Origin: Struthio camelus
Lineage: Eukaryota; Chordata; Aves; Struthioniformes; Struthionidae
NCBI RefSeq assembly: GCF_040807025.1
Contig: NC_090942.1
Coordinates: 203,724,747 to 203,788,746 of the forward strand
DNA: 64,000 bases
Reading direction: 5' to 3'
This document shows positions 45,801 through 60,800 of the stretch, piece by piece; position 1 is the first letter of the stretch, and the number at the start of each line of letters is the position of its first letter. The translations under genes were made by a program, and so were the position numbers. Under the pieces are notes generated by a model. That model searched no databases, was not told where the DNA came from, and worked only from the letters and a program-made list of their open reading frames with translations.

Positions 45801-48800
45801 TTTTACGCAGTGATATATCTAGCTTAAAAAAAATTATAAACCTTTGTAAACGTTTCTGCGCTTCCTATTTGGCAGGACAGCTATGTGTATGTTGCTTCAA
45901 CCCATGCACAAAGTCCACAGTAGTTACATTTACATCTGATCTTTTAAAGGGATTTCACTAGTTGCAATTACAGTGATAAGACTACTGCATGAGAAATTCC
46001 TCCAAGATCATAAAGCACGTAAGTTATAATTTTTAGTACCATTTTGATCACCAGAAAAAGATATCAAGGGTGAGGTTATTTGGTAATCTACCTCCTTGGT
46101 AAAATCTTTATTACTTAAAGTACATAGTGGTCTAACGCTCTGAAAGACTTTAGATGCTTCACTAAATCCAGAACTTGTTTAAATGCAGCTCTTTGCATCT
46201 TTTGTGTTTAGGATGAAGGTACTATCTTTGGAGAAGAGAAGGCTTTGGTTTGGTTTGACCAAAACCCAGCAAGTTCAGTGCAACAGGCAGAATATTACAG
46301 TAAAACTGGGAAAAGGAATGGGAAGGTGATGCAATTTTTAACTCCACTGCAGTTCATTTTGCTTTGAAAAATTCTGTTGAATGAAAACTATTTCTGGTGT
46401 GTAAGTTAAGCCAATTCCTTAGGTGAATTCAGATGCAGAAAACATGTTAAGATGATCTGTTCGCTCAAATATTCTGTTAGCTAAAACAAAAAAAACAGCC
46501 CTTGTTTTTGTACACATACCCAACGGAATGATCTCACAAGGATTTGGAATTAACAAAGCACAAACAGGTAGACAAAACCTGAAACTCGAAAGAAAATGAA
46601 TGATCATGAAGTACTTGCTGCAGGGCAACAGGAAAATCTCTTACCTCGGCAACAGTGCAGAATATTTGCGATGCCTATTGCCTTTAGCGCCCTAATAGCC
46701 ATACACGATCACGTATCATAGGAAGAGATTCCTAGAGGCTCTAAAGGGTGTTCCAACATGGATGGACAAACCCATTTCTCCACGAACATCATTGCAGGTG
46801 AAAGGAAAAAGGGAAAAGACACCTAAATCCTTCTCATACAGTGTCCTTGCCATATTCATCTGACAGACTCGGGTAACAGGGAGAATGAAAAATGCTCAGC
46901 CTTTTCTCTGCCAAATTCTACTCTGCTGCTTTGGGCTCCTGTCAGAGACTGCAGGGCACCTCTCATCCAGTTCAAAATTGCTCTTTCAGAGAGCAAGGCA
47001 AAAATGCAGAGACCAAGTAAACACTGCTATGGTAATGTATTTCTTAAGATCATACTCTGCTTTACCTATGAAAGACTTTATGCTCTTGAACAGTAAAAAA
47101 AAAAAAAAAATAAATAAAAAACTCTTTCGATAGTAAAAAAAAAAAAAAATCACAGTGTCCTAATTTCCAAGTTCTAGATGTTAACATCTCATCTCTGCAG
47201 AACACAAAAACTGAATATGAAAATGAGAGAGATTACTAAAAAGAAAATCTTTGAGAACTGCCTGAACTCAGATGTGCTGTTACCTGCCCTGCCTTTGTGC
47301 ATATTTTTCTTTTTTAAAACAGGAAAAATTTGTAAGGGAGTATACCAATGTCATCTGCTTGCAATATGAATCAAAAAGTTTGAAAATCCAAAATCTGATG
47401 TTCAGGGGGAACTTTTCCTATTTATAATAAGAGTGAACAAACGTGTTCAATTTTAGGTGGGCATTTTAGATTTAATGCTTATTCTTCTTACAGTACAAGG
47501 GTCATCTTTAATTGATGCTCATATAGATATCAGTTTTCCTGGTCTCCCTTTTTTCATTCTGTCTACCACCCATGCATACACTAATCATATTCTTCAAATT
47601 ATGCTTTAGTGTGTCTCATGTGTCTTCTGCTTTAATTCATATTGGCAAAGTAGTAGGTAACCTATTAAGCAGGAACCCTGCTGACTTAGTTCTCTTTCCT
47701 ATTAGCTTTCTCTTTAAAATCAATTTTAAATAATATACTATTTCCTAAAACGAAGAAGCCTGAACTATTAATACTCTTACTACAGATAACTACATAAGGA
47801 CAAAATCCTTGAAAAGAGATCTGTTAGGAAGGTAAGCTAATGCGAATAAATATGAGGACAATGAGGACGACACTGAGCTGGAAAAGCAATAAGGAAAGAA
47901 ATAAGACATGCATCATACCTAAAATATTTGGAAAGCATACATACTTCATTTAGCTAGTAGGACCTAAACCAAGGAGGATTCCCTGTTCCCTAGGTTCAGT
48001 AAGGATGGCAAATTCCTAATACAGTGTAGGAAAATGATCCTTTTTGGTCTTGGTAAAGCCACTGAAAGAAACTAATCTTAAAATTTTTATAAGCGATTTA
48101 TTTTTTCTATTTTGAAGCAATTAATATACCAAAAGTGTACTAAGATCCTGAAATAAAATAACCTGTGTTTATATTTCACATATGTCTTCACACAGGCTGT
48201 GTACATGAATTTCTTACACTTTAAACTACAGACTCACGACGCAAGTGAACAATGCCAAACCTAGGACCAAATAATGTTAGGACTTCAGGTTTCTCTGAGT
48301 CACCCTTAGTAAAAGGGAGGGAGACAAACTACAATATAGTCCTTATGCCTGTTGCCCTGAGTATGCTAGCTTCATCTCTGATATGGTTCCCCAGAGCGAA
48401 CGTTACTGGTTATTAATGTCCAATGCCTTTGGCTTCTTCTAAAAATTATACGAACCGCAACTTTTAATTAGGAATCCCAGCAGAAATAACTCCAGGCTCA
48501 ATACAGGACCTCCTTTGTACCTCTGCTTATTTGCTGAGCCATTTCCAGAAAGGTTGGATCTCTGGGCACTGAAGTCATGTAACTGAGACTTCTCAGATGT
48601 GCTCTTACACAGAACGGTTCCCAAACTATTTTGTTTCCAATCTTTCATGAATTTTATACAATATCTTGAGCAACAGTCTGAGAATAACGATAAGACAAAT
48701 TGTAGGACAATTTCAACCCTACTTATCCTCTCATCCTTTTAATGTTATCATCCTAAGTGTCAGCATTTTCTCTTTTTACTCTGACTATGTGTAAGGAGAA

Positions 48801-51800
48801 AAGGTAGCGCCTTGGAATCACTAGAGTTTGTGGTCAAAGTTCCTTATGGGCTCAACTGGTTTTGTCTGTTTGCTTTTTAAACTTTCTACAAGTATTTCTG
48901 TACCTAAAAAAAGTACTGACAGATTGGTAGTTTGAGGGTTTAATGTTGTCTTAATATCTTTCCAGCTTGGTCATTATTCATATCCTCATTTGCTAAGCTA
49001 CCAACTAAGCCCCCTCTCTGCATCACATTGCCCCTTTTCACTAACAAGGGTAGATATAATGACAAACATAGCTGTTAGAGACTCTTTGCGCTGTTTGCCT
49101 AGATGCCTGACGCAATGTTTTGTACAGCTGTAAACACCCTTTCCTGCTACCAGTGCTGCTCGCTCTTAGCCAAAGTGGAGATCCACTTCATCCACTTTTT
49201 TGAAAAGGGGTTCTCATGCTGTCTCACATTACTGTTTTGCTGGCACTTCTTGTTGGCTGTCTGATCATAGGGCTTATGTTATAAAGGAAGGCCCAGAAAT
49301 ATTTCCCTCACTCTTGTTTCCAAAATAAGGAATTTCACTCCTAGAATTATTTTGGCCTGAGTCCCAGAACAGGTAAAATTCGATCCTAGGCAAATGGTGT
49401 TTTTTCTTCATATCAAAAAAGCATTTAAAAAGTTTTTTGGTGAAACTACGGAGGTAAAAAAGGAAAGAGATCGTTCTTAAAGATCTAACACTCATTTTTA
49501 ACCCTTAAAGAACCTAGAATAGCAGTCTTTATAAATGTCAAAGCGTTCCAATGTTATTTTCATGATAATATTTTCATGACTCTTCCAGATCCCATAGAAT
49601 TGGATCAATATAGTAAATATCTACTATGTAGGTGGAGAGATATGAAAAATACCAATTAAGAGGAAAAAAAGAAAACCATAAACTATTTCTATGCAAAAGG
49701 AAGGGAAGAGAAGCAAGAATTTCCAAGGGATATCTTTTGAGATCCACTGATAAAAAATAAAACAAAAGCAGAATGCAGAGAAACCACTTCCTGTTTGGGT
49801 CAAAATGGATTTTTTTTTTTTTTTTTCTATCTGGCAAAGTAGCTCGAAGTCCGGTAGTTTCCTTGGAATAGCAGGGGAGAATAGTGAGAATAGTTAGGTT
49901 TGTTAGAACTAACATTTCATGGATTTAATAATGAGGAGGAAAAAATCATTAGCTCGGCAATTTGCAGAATGCCTAATACAGAAAAGACTATGCAGGCCAG
50001 TTTCTAGAGATACATTGCTAGAGTTTTACCTTTGTGAAACTCAGCAGTTTGAATCTATAAGAACAGGGAGACCTAGTCTTCACAGAGTGATTTTTCCCCT
50101 ATGGAAGCCTCTAGTATTTCAACTCTGCTATACTGAGAGAAGGGAAGGAGGAGGTAAAAGACAGCATGGAGGTCTTCTTATTACTGGGTTGGTTTCACAG
50201 AATGATCTCTTGAACTTACAAGAAAGGCCTAACGTAAAAGGCTAGATGGTGGGCACAAAATTCCCTTAACTCCATGTTAAATACAGACAAAATGAATTTA
50301 CATTGTTCATGTAAACTGTTCAGTTACCCGCTCTGTTTCCTTATAATAAGTAATTCCATATAGTTAAGGTTATTCATCCGAAGTTAATGTGACAAGTGTT
50401 TAGTCTACAACACTGAAAATTGAAATTTAGCTCCAGGAATACACTGAGATCTGTATATAAAGCACAAGTTCTTAGACCAGCTACGTGCTAGTGTACTGGT
50501 TGAGTTTTCATAGAACAATGAGAGAATCAAAAAATAAGAAAAGTTTGTAATGCGCTTGCATATTACTCAGTGTGTATTTGCATGCATTTTAGAAATGTAC
50601 AATTAAAGAGGGTTTTTACAAACCCTTTAAGAAAAACTATTTTCTTTAAAATTCTAACAAGTCTGACACTTATGCAGAGGTATTAAGTACTTACCACCAC
50701 CAGCACTTCCTTCTCTGCGGCTACGTGCGCTGCCATCTCTGCCAGATTTAATGCGCTAGAGGAGAGTGAAACAGGTTTGAAAGAACAGAACAAAAATCCC
50801 ATTTACTAATATACATTACAGATAATTATTGAAAACTCAACTTAGTGTATTACTAAAGCAGTAAAAGAGCATTAAAGTAGACTTACTTTACTGTAACTAA
50901 TAAATTTTATTTTTTCAATGCACAAAACTAGTTACATCAGTGTTAAATCTAATATTTACATAAAATTGGGGTTCTAGGAAATTCAAACAGGATATCTTAA
51001 ATTATTTTTCTTCAGATAATTTTTTTTTAAACAAGAAATGTGCGTCAAAATAGTTCAGGTGAACCTTTGTAAAGTACAGATGAAAAAACAGGCAAGGCAG
51101 CCTCCCGTGCATGAGTTCAAAGTAGCCTCTGCCTATTAACATCTTGCATATCCCAAAAGTGTTTTATTATTGTAAAGATTCAAGAGGGAGGAAGTAAGGA
51201 AATCTATAACAGGAACTATTTACTCCATAGATCTTAAAACTGTGAATACTTAGCACAGCATTGTATGTTAGAGCAAAATTTAATTTGTTGCTGGTGTTAA
51301 ATGTAAGATACAGGCAAAGGTAAATACTTTAAAAACCTATTTTTAAAAAGTCAGCTGTCTTATATCGAGAAAAGTATCATAAATATCTTCCAGCTGTGTT
51401 ATTTTTAGGATTATTTGAAAACTTTTAACTGTTTAACAAAGCAATACCTCTGTATTGCATGGCAGACTTTGCTTCTCATGGTGAAACACCAAGTTCTTCA
51501 TGCACATGTCTTGTCAACTACAAAACATACATCTTAGTAAGGAACTTTTTGATGGCTACGTACAAACACTTGCTGTTTAAAGCTATCTGCTGTTAATAAC
51601 GTAATCTCTGGATCTTATTTCAGCATATGAATTCAGGATACACTTAAAAAAAATACGTACATACTACCTAACCACATGTTCAGATTGATTACTGTAGCTT
51701 CTTCTCAAAGTTAGAGATTCTGTCCCAAAACCAAAAGTTGTAGTTGGCTGATCATTCATTTTTCTCCAGAATATATTATGGCATCTGGCAAAGTTAGGAT

Positions 51801-54800
51801 GACACTGAAGAAGTGAAAGAACTTTCACGCTTCTCACCAAAAGAAGAAGGAAAACTCTTAAATCAAAACTCAGAGGAGTCAGACAGGAAATCAGTCTGCC
51901 TAGCGCGAAACCAGGAATGGTCTTGGAACCAACCAACCCAGGATCAGAATTTCTCACACTTTTTATTTATTTTGGGAAATCCTCAAGTCTAAAGTAGGTT
52001 CTCTAAGACTCTGGTCTAAATCTCCCATTCACAATCCAGTGAAGTAGCACACGTCCAGCCTTCAAGAAAAACATTCAGACCATCCAAATGCTGAATGACT
52101 GACAGTTCTGCTTCTGTCTTTCAGAGGGAAGCAGTCCCTATATGATCTTGCTACTTGTGCATATTCCAGAAAGGAGAGTTAAATGCCATACTAATGTTCT
52201 GCTTTCTTCTAAGCGCGCCTCTGACCTCTAACACGTTGGCTTGGAAATTACGTACCTCCAGAAGACCAATGCCTGTCATAACGTGCTATCATTATAAGTG
52301 TGGAGCATGCTAGAAGTGATGCATCTGTTATCACCTGGAGAAGAAAAGTTCTGAAGAATTTTCCCCTGCAGAGCACTAACTGGGTCTTGCCAGCGCTTGG
52401 ACTTCTAGATACCATCCAGGACGCACTTAAAACGTGTTTGCCTGAGGAGTCAAACCCGTTAAGCGCTGTCTGTAGGCATACTTAAACAGTAGGCCCCTCT
52501 AGCACAAGGTGTCACCCTGGTGCCTGCTGTCATATGCCTAAGACACGGTAGTGGAATGAGAGCCCAGCTGGATGAAATGGTTATAAAGGACTTGGAATCT
52601 GTCCTAATAAGGAATTTCTTTGTGATCAAACTGAAGACTGCTGTAGCAAACATAAAGGACCAAACAGCTGTGGATGAAGTGAGATTTTTTAATATTTAGA
52701 TTGTAAACTCAGATCGTAAAAAAACTGCAATGGCAGAAGGGAAACGATGAACTTAAGTTCTACTATTTTGTATGTTACAAAACTTGTCTGGATTGAGAGA
52801 AAAAACCCTGAAGACAATCTAGCATAAAAATACCTGAACCACAATGAAATTTTGAAAGAGCAAAACTCAGGCTAGCTGCACCATGATGGCCAAATTTTAC
52901 TTTTAAATAAAACACTGCATGTGGGGGGCATGTCCCTTTGTGTCAGATCATGTGACAAAAAACATGTCCCAAGCATGAGTTAGTGTATTTTGACACATGG
53001 CAGTACACTTCCTAGTTGCAGGTTGGGACTGGACAACTTTTCAGAGTCCCTGGCTAAGGAGGAGAGATGGGAAACATCCCATATCCCAGGTGAAACTTCA
53101 GGACAAAATAGCATCCCTGAAAGTTTCATTTGAGTGTTAGACTGTTCCTTTATTTCATAATGGTGCTGTTCACACAGAACATCTGATCAGCCCAACCTAA
53201 GCAGTAAAAAAAAAGTAGGAAGGAATTGAGCTCAGATTGCATTCATCTGATTTTACACACTGTTGTATGGGAAACTACATATAGGCATAGCCTTAACAGA
53301 CACCAGTAGAGTAAAGATCAGATCTTTTATATATATATGGATAATCAGCAACACAGTCTGAATGAGCTGTCAGTTAAAGACCAGAAAGCTGATGAGGTCC
53401 TTCACAGCCTTTACATCCTAGGATGTTATCCCCAAAACATTACAGAAGTATTACAGCACAAGACTAATTCCTGTGATGTTCCAAGCTAATTAAAAGCAAA
53501 CATTTAAAATAGGTCCAATGATTTCCACCCTAAAAATGCCTATTTCTCTCCAATGACTGCAAAAGAAATTTAAGATGATTAGTACAGATGTAAATGCCTG
53601 AAGGTAAACTCAGCAACCTATCATCACTGCTTCACACCACACCCAATCAGTTCCTCATTTTTCGTCATTAAGCTCACTTAAGGGAAATAAATAATAATGT
53701 GTGTATACATCAATGCCAAGAAGGTTATGTGAACTTTCACATTGATATCTGTCTTTTTTAAACTGAAAAACACACACACACAATTAATGTATTAAAAAGA
53801 AAAAAAAAAGAAAAAAAAAAAGAGATCTTATGAAGGTTACAAAATCCAATGCTGTGAGAGGCAGGGATAAGAATTTCTACAGGGAAATGAATCCCACAGA
53901 TGTTCCCAGATCTTTGGCTGGAAGGAACAACCTGTCCATTCTTGAGAACTGAGTGAAATAAATACTTTAGAATATTTATTTTGGTATAAACTCCATATGA
54001 ATATACCTATTCTGGCAAAACAATGCCAGAATAACAAATTTTCATAAGTTTCTACATAGAGAAAAAGTCTGTGTGCAGACTTTGAAATATAGGTATATTA
54101 CACTTGCATTTATCTATTTTCTCTTCACTAGGTGCAATCAAGAAATCATGGTTTAGTCTTAAATTGGGAGCAAGAAATCAGTTATATCTGGTTTTGTTGA
54201 CCAAACCAGTGTTCCTGTTGGAAACCTAAGTGGTGAAATATTAAAATCTGGTAATTTCAGAGCTTGAATACACAGTTTAGGACTCCATGCTCACAGCTGA
54301 GAGAAGGAATTTCTTATGACAGAAGTACTGAGTAATTTCTAAAGCCAAGTAGTAGACATGAGATTAAAAAGCCAAAAAACACCAAGCAAACCCCAAACCA
54401 GGGGACGGGAACCCACATCCAATACCAATTGCAAAAGGAAACTGCAGAACTATTGTTTGCTAGACAGCACTGGTGTAGGGAGTCTGTCACAGAGAGATAC
54501 CTTCCAAAACTAGGCAACAGCATACTAAATCACAGTATGTTCTGTGATAAAAACATTTTTTTATTTTCTTAATATCTTTGTTCCTTTACATCTAAAATAG
54601 TGTTATGTCCTTTTAAGAAAGCTGAGCTAATGGATTCCTCAGGAGAGGAAAATTGCTCCTTTCTTTGAGGAAACACTGAACTTCAGGAGATTTCAGGGTA
54701 CGCAGACGAGGGAACCAGAATAGGGAGATGGGAGTCTGTCCCTCATGCAGAGTGGCTGCAAGAAAGAGCAGAAAGCAGCCGATCGCGCTCCAGACGTTGG

Positions 54801-57800
54801 GAAAAGAACGTGCTAGGAAGCTGAGGAGACTGGCCTAAACATTTTCCTATATTTAAATAAGCCTCGTTCTATTATAATTTAAACTAGCTTAAAATATAAT
54901 AGAATCAGGCTTATTTGAATTTAAAAGCCTGTTAGCTTCTTGGGAGAACTTACTATAGGAAAATGTTTAGGCAGATTTACCTTAAAAGCTCTGGCTAGCC
55001 TGAAGTGCCATCACAGCTACCTTTATTTTGCTTTGCAACATCAGTGTTGTGACAGGATAGAATCAGACTCTTAAATATGAATAGTTAAATGTAATTCACA
55101 AAGTGAACTTTCCAAGTTATGGTTGAAGGTTGAATTATGACTGACAGTCTAAAACAATCACGTAATAATTTTTTCTACCATGAGTTTGTACTGGATTCAA
55201 TTGAGATCTCTATCATCTAGGTACAACTCAGTGAAGTCTCTTAATACAATGCAGTCAAAATGGAAAAAAAAAATCCACATTTTAAACAGTAAAACTTATT
55301 TTCCTTTAAGAAAATTGGTATTTGAATATGTAAAGTGAGGTGTTGTCAAATTTCTTCATGTTTATATCATGTTGGAAGCCTGAGTTTCCCTGAACATCTT
55401 TCTATACTTACTGCTTTGGTGGGGAAAAAGCTACCATTCTTAAATATTTTAGATAATTTAATCTTCTAAATGTTTTACTGACATCATCATGAGGGGACTG
55501 GGAGGAATATTAGTCCAACTGTATTTGCGGATTGCTTTCTTCTGTCCATTTTTTCAAATGCTTTAAATTTTCACATTTACTGAAAATCCAAACCAATATA
55601 CTTCAACTAGCCCACAAAGTAAGTTTGTAGCATAAATTTGCAATCCTGTGATCAAAGCGTTCCTGTTTACGAGTCTCCTTTCATTAGTAAAGTGCTCCAG
55701 TATACATGTGTGTACTCGGACTCTCTGGAACACTGGTACAGTGACATCAAGGTTGGGAACTGAGGTAGAAGTGCAGTCACTAAGGAGGTATCTGATGTTA
55801 AATGGGAGCCAGTCAGTCCTACTAGAGGCACAATAAATTAAGTAAGACTTAGTGTCCCCTATTGTGACTATGTGGCTTTCAGGCAGTTCACTGGACAGGA
55901 AGCACAAGCTTTAATATTTTGCAGTGCAACAGCACAGACAATGCATGCCAAATAACATGCTGATCTTAATGTTGAAATCTTACTTTATCACAGGAACGGC
56001 AACAAAATCATGAAAATACGCCCATTCCTCTCAATAGAACACAAGTTGTGATTTTACATCTTTCACATTCTATAGCTTTGCCATAGCATTTTTTTTCCAG
56101 TTTAAATTTCCCACTAACATGAGTGATTTATTTCATACCTATGTAATCTGCCAATGTTGTAGTTTGTATATAGCCAAAAAGAGCTCTACTACATGGACAA
56201 ATCCTTAGGCTCCCTTCCTCTCCCTACAGCTGCCTTGTTACGTGGTGGTGGGAACGCAAATACACTTTAAACAGTTTGAAAAATAAGTAGGAAAGGTGAC
56301 ATTCCAGAGAAGCTGCATTATGCTTCTTACAGGTGTCTCCACTGTTCTCTTCACATACCTATCACGCAGTCTTTCACTAGTACTTAAACCCACAGAAATC
56401 CACTGTTTAAAAACATTCAGACATAGTTATGGTTGGTCAGCAGTTTAAAACTAAAAACCCCAAAGGGCAAAAGAAACACAAACCCCTCTAAACTAGGAAG
56501 ATAAAAATATATCTTAAAGCATCATAAGGACTTTTAGCTTCTTCTGTGTTATGCAGCTATACTATATAATCATAGAAAGAAACAAGCCTACCTGCTCCCT
56601 TATTTCTTTTAATTTTTCCACCCTCTTGAGCTTTGTCATGTATTCCTGGACTTCTTTCAGTCCCATATCTGTGCAGAGACGAACTAAAAATCGCAGACCT
56701 AATTGGAACACAAGACTTTATCAGAAAAAGGCTTACAAGCTGATCAAGCTATCAGTACACCCTAACAGCACCGGACATCCAGAAGGGCTGTATGGAACAC
56801 TACAAATAACTGTGAATATAGGAGGACTCTAGTCCAACATCACTATTCAAGTTGTGATACTATGCAAAGAATTCAGTGTTCTCCGTGATGCAGCTTCTAC
56901 ATTCACGAATAGTACATGTATATAGGTGGAAGACATGAGAAACACTAATTCATCTGGCTCAGAACTCTTGATGTTCACAAAACATTTTGGAACTGGAAAG
57001 CATAACAGCAGCACTGAGTTATTACAAAGGAGCCACTATCAAAAGCATTTTGTTCAAAACCATTTACAAATGGCAAGTGAATGAGAACGCTTTCTGTTTT
57101 TCATTTGCTGTAGGTGACTTTTCAAGATTAGTATCAACTCAATAGAATTAAAAAAAAAAAAAGAAAATATGAAGGTCAAACACAGCTCTGATGACAACAA
57201 AAGAACCCCTAAAAAAAAAAAAAATTCTTCAGAGACGTTATACCAAACTGGGAAAAACACTGTTGCTATTCTTATACGTTTGTCAACATCTGACAAGAAC
57301 TGTCTCTGAAGCAGACACAAGCATGACATGATTTATTTCCCTCCTGACTGCTTCCACAAATATATTCACTTTTGCTCAGTTATTTTTCTGCTGGTTTAGT
57401 GAGCTGAACTGGTCCACTGAGGGACCAAAAAAGCACCAGGACCAGCATAAGGAAGGGGACATGGCAAGGAGGGAAGAGTGAAGGACTATATTTTTAGCAG
57501 CAAGCTTTCAGACCTGTTTAATTTTCTTGTCTAACTGGTGCGTCAATACTGTAATTTGCAGATACAACGTTCAGAAAAATACTGCCATTTCTAAAAGGTT
57601 TGCTAAATACTCTACCCCTCTGAGACATAAATGGGCAATATGAACACGACATTTTGCTCGTAACTGAGGAGTCACAGTATTTAATCTCTCTAGGACAATA
57701 GCTATGACTCCTCTCTAAAAAAATCAGTAAGTCTGTTAAAACAGAATGATAGCCTTTTATTTTAAAATACAAGTGTTCTTCCCACATAACGTTTAAAAGT

Positions 57801-60800
57801 GCAACTCCGGTGGTGAAAACTTTTTATTTTGGAATTAGCAAGGTATTAGACAGTGTGGGATTTAAGAGGATGTTCTGACAACCAATGACAACCCTTATTT
57901 TCTACACGTTTCTTTCATTTAGACTAAAAGAGCGGCTGATTCTGCCAAGAGTCTTTTACTCTTCAAAGTGATGTTTCCTCAAGTTTACTTCGAAATTTTC
58001 TAAGGATTTTCTAGAGACCAGTTGACTTACTAAATTTAAAAAACTAACAACAAAAACTCACCCTCTACATTCTTTTGGAAGGCTTGGCTTTGGTAAAACT
58101 TAATAATAAGATTTTCTAACATCGGGAAACATAGTACAAGTTTCAACTAGTAGGGACTAGAAGTAAACAAACAAACAAACAAATCTATATCTATATATAT
58201 CTCTCATATCCTAAGACAGATTAAACAACAGAGTTATAAAATTTAGAAAGTATGCAAGAGAAGGAACTAAACTTTAATTGTGGCTGATTGGTTGACTTTC
58301 ATCTTCTTCAGCACTACCCTAATATTACTTAAATCATGCTTCAGTGTTGTCACAGAAAACATGCGGCATTAGAGTGAATAAAACGTTAGTTCATATAAAT
58401 ATTTTTATTTGAAAAATACTTACATCATATAGATTACAAACATATTCTCAACATAACAAAGTTTCCTTTGATAGGTGTACCACTCAGTGAAACCACTTAC
58501 ATTCAACATTCTCTGGAAATTTTCTGTGAATGACTTTGTATTTGTCTAGAGCTTTCTGGTAGTTACCTGCAAACAAAAGAAACATCTCCTATCCACATAT
58601 CCAAAAATTAAAAAAGAATATCAGATGAGGAATTGATACAGCTTGACATTACTTCAGCTTTTCAAGAACGTGTCTTAATATTCTAAGATCAAATTTGATA
58701 AAAGGAAACTGAACACTCTTTAACAAGTACTTGATAGTAGAAATTAAGAACATTTGAAAACAATCCAAATTATTCTGCAAAAACCAGAATTAATGAAGAC
58801 TAGTTTCCTACTGATTTTTGTCCTTTGTCCACCTACCTCTAGGACCCCATGCCAACCCCAACTGCATGCACCCTATCATGCTGGGACGCATCTAACAGAT
58901 AATATTTATCACACATACTACGGCTTATCTGAGGCTGCAAATATACGGATTAGTCAAATAGAACTGTCCAACAGTTGGGCTCTGCCTGCCCTTCCTTCAA
59001 ACAGAGCACGAATCTGTGTCTCTCTCCTTTGCCCAAACACCGTTTTTCACAGAACTAGTAGCAAAGCAATTCTTTTTGAGACTTACTATGGAGAGGACTG
59101 ACAGACATTGTCCATATAAAAAATTCATTTCCATAGAACATCAGATGAAAAAAAAAGCTAGTTGACATATCACCAATGTTTTTATTTCCTTAATGCTAGG
59201 CAGAGATCAAACTGACCTGGTATGTGTTAACATGATAAGCTAGGAATTTTGCCAATGAATCATAAGCAATCTAAACAACAGCCAAAACTGTTGTATTTCT
59301 TTGCTGGGAAAGCAGTGAATTTGTCTGTTTTTGGGTGGTGTTGACTGTTCTTAGTTTGCTGCTCCCAGTGAATTTCCCAGCTCCTGTTTCTTTTTCACTG
59401 TTGAATTAAACGGAGCAGAGTGAGAAAATGCACCGATACATTATTGAAGTCTCTTCTGCAAGATTCTAGAGAAGGAAAAGGAGAGTGGTAACAATGGGAC
59501 AGCAACAAAGTATAATTTACAGCATCAAGTGTCTTGAATGCTGTGTAGGTGATGAAAAAAGAGAAATCTTGTCTTTTTGTTTTGCTTATCATCAAAAATA
59601 TTGATGTATTACATTAACAGTATGAAAATTCAGCACATTAAGACTGCCCCAAAGGTATTCTGTGTAATGCAAATACTATTTTAATGTCTAAAAATTGTAA
59701 CTAGTGTTGCAAATGAATAATGGCAACTAAGCAACTTCAAATTCTAATGACTTATGTTAGATCAGATGGTACCATAATATACATTTAAAAACTTCTGGCA
59801 GATCATTTATGCTATAACAACTTATTTTAATTCCCAAGGAGTGCTCTATGCATAAATCACTACACGCATACTTCTTGGACTTAAAGAAAAGTCACACTTT
59901 ATTACATATAAATGCAAAAAAATTCAAAAAAAATCAAAATAACATGTAACTGAACTTTCCAACACATTTTGGGATCAATATAACACATGCAGAAAAGATC
60001 AAAAGAAAAAAAAAATCAAAATGTGTAACATCTGAAAACAAAACAAACCTCTAACTAATTAAGAAAAACTGTTACAGAACTTACCACTTCTTCTATAGCA
60101 ACTGGCAATCATCAGCTGCCACTTCACTTGTGTTGGTCTGTATATAAATAAAAAAAATTATGCATGCTGCCAAACAATGAATAAGCAAAATATTCTGCAT
60201 AGCATTGGTAAAAACCTACTATTAAACTTGTCTTAAATTCTTTTACCTAATATAGTCCCCTCCTAGGAAGGGCTTAGCCTGGTCCGTTCACAGACACTTC
60301 ACTCCTGCCTCCACGCCTGTGTTCAGGCCTCTGTCTCACCCACTTGTAGTCACGTGTTCTAATCTTTCTCCTACTTATGACTCTATGCACCTGACGCAGG
60401 CAGTTGACCTGCCACGTGATCCACTCATCTTTATCCAAGGCTGTACAGAATCATGAAGCAGGGGAAGAGAACAAAATGCCAAATGGTATTCTGAGAAAAT
60501 CCCACCAGCAGGGCCTCAAGCATGCCCAAGACTCCTGCCGGAACGCACACTCCCACTTACAGCTTTGAACTCTGCCTCCTGCAAGATGCCTTGGCTGCTT
60601 CCTTTCCTTCTCTTTCTAACACGTAATGGTCAGAGAAAACACTGGAGAGGTCTGGACACGTACAACAAAATTGTTGGAGTCTTTCCTCATTCTTATCAAG
60701 ACGACGTGAGAATTAGGAAATTTTCATGTCAACTGCATAAGGATGCTCTATAAGCCAAAGCACTTTCCATAGGTGGTTTATAGTTTGACAGTACTATGTC

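Larger units (their letters stand above)
40712..50694 (-). other. IFT88: IFT88 intron of about 10 kb
   Basis: Contains a T23 tract (41498-41520), a GC-richer block with possible regulatory character (41160-41420), an old sauropsid interspersed repeat fragment (about 43268-43470), and A-rich runs near 47093-47150. No embedded gene is recognised. Confidence 0.75.

Noticed and set aside
49919-50245. A 108-codon + strand open frame antisense within an IFT88 intron
   Set aside because: No domain, no promoter or polyadenylation context and no homology recognised. The length is within chance for this much sequence.
56820-56900. Possible CR1 fragment ('ctagtccaac' word)
   Set aside because: Only a 10-bp word agrees with CR1; the flanking sequence does not.
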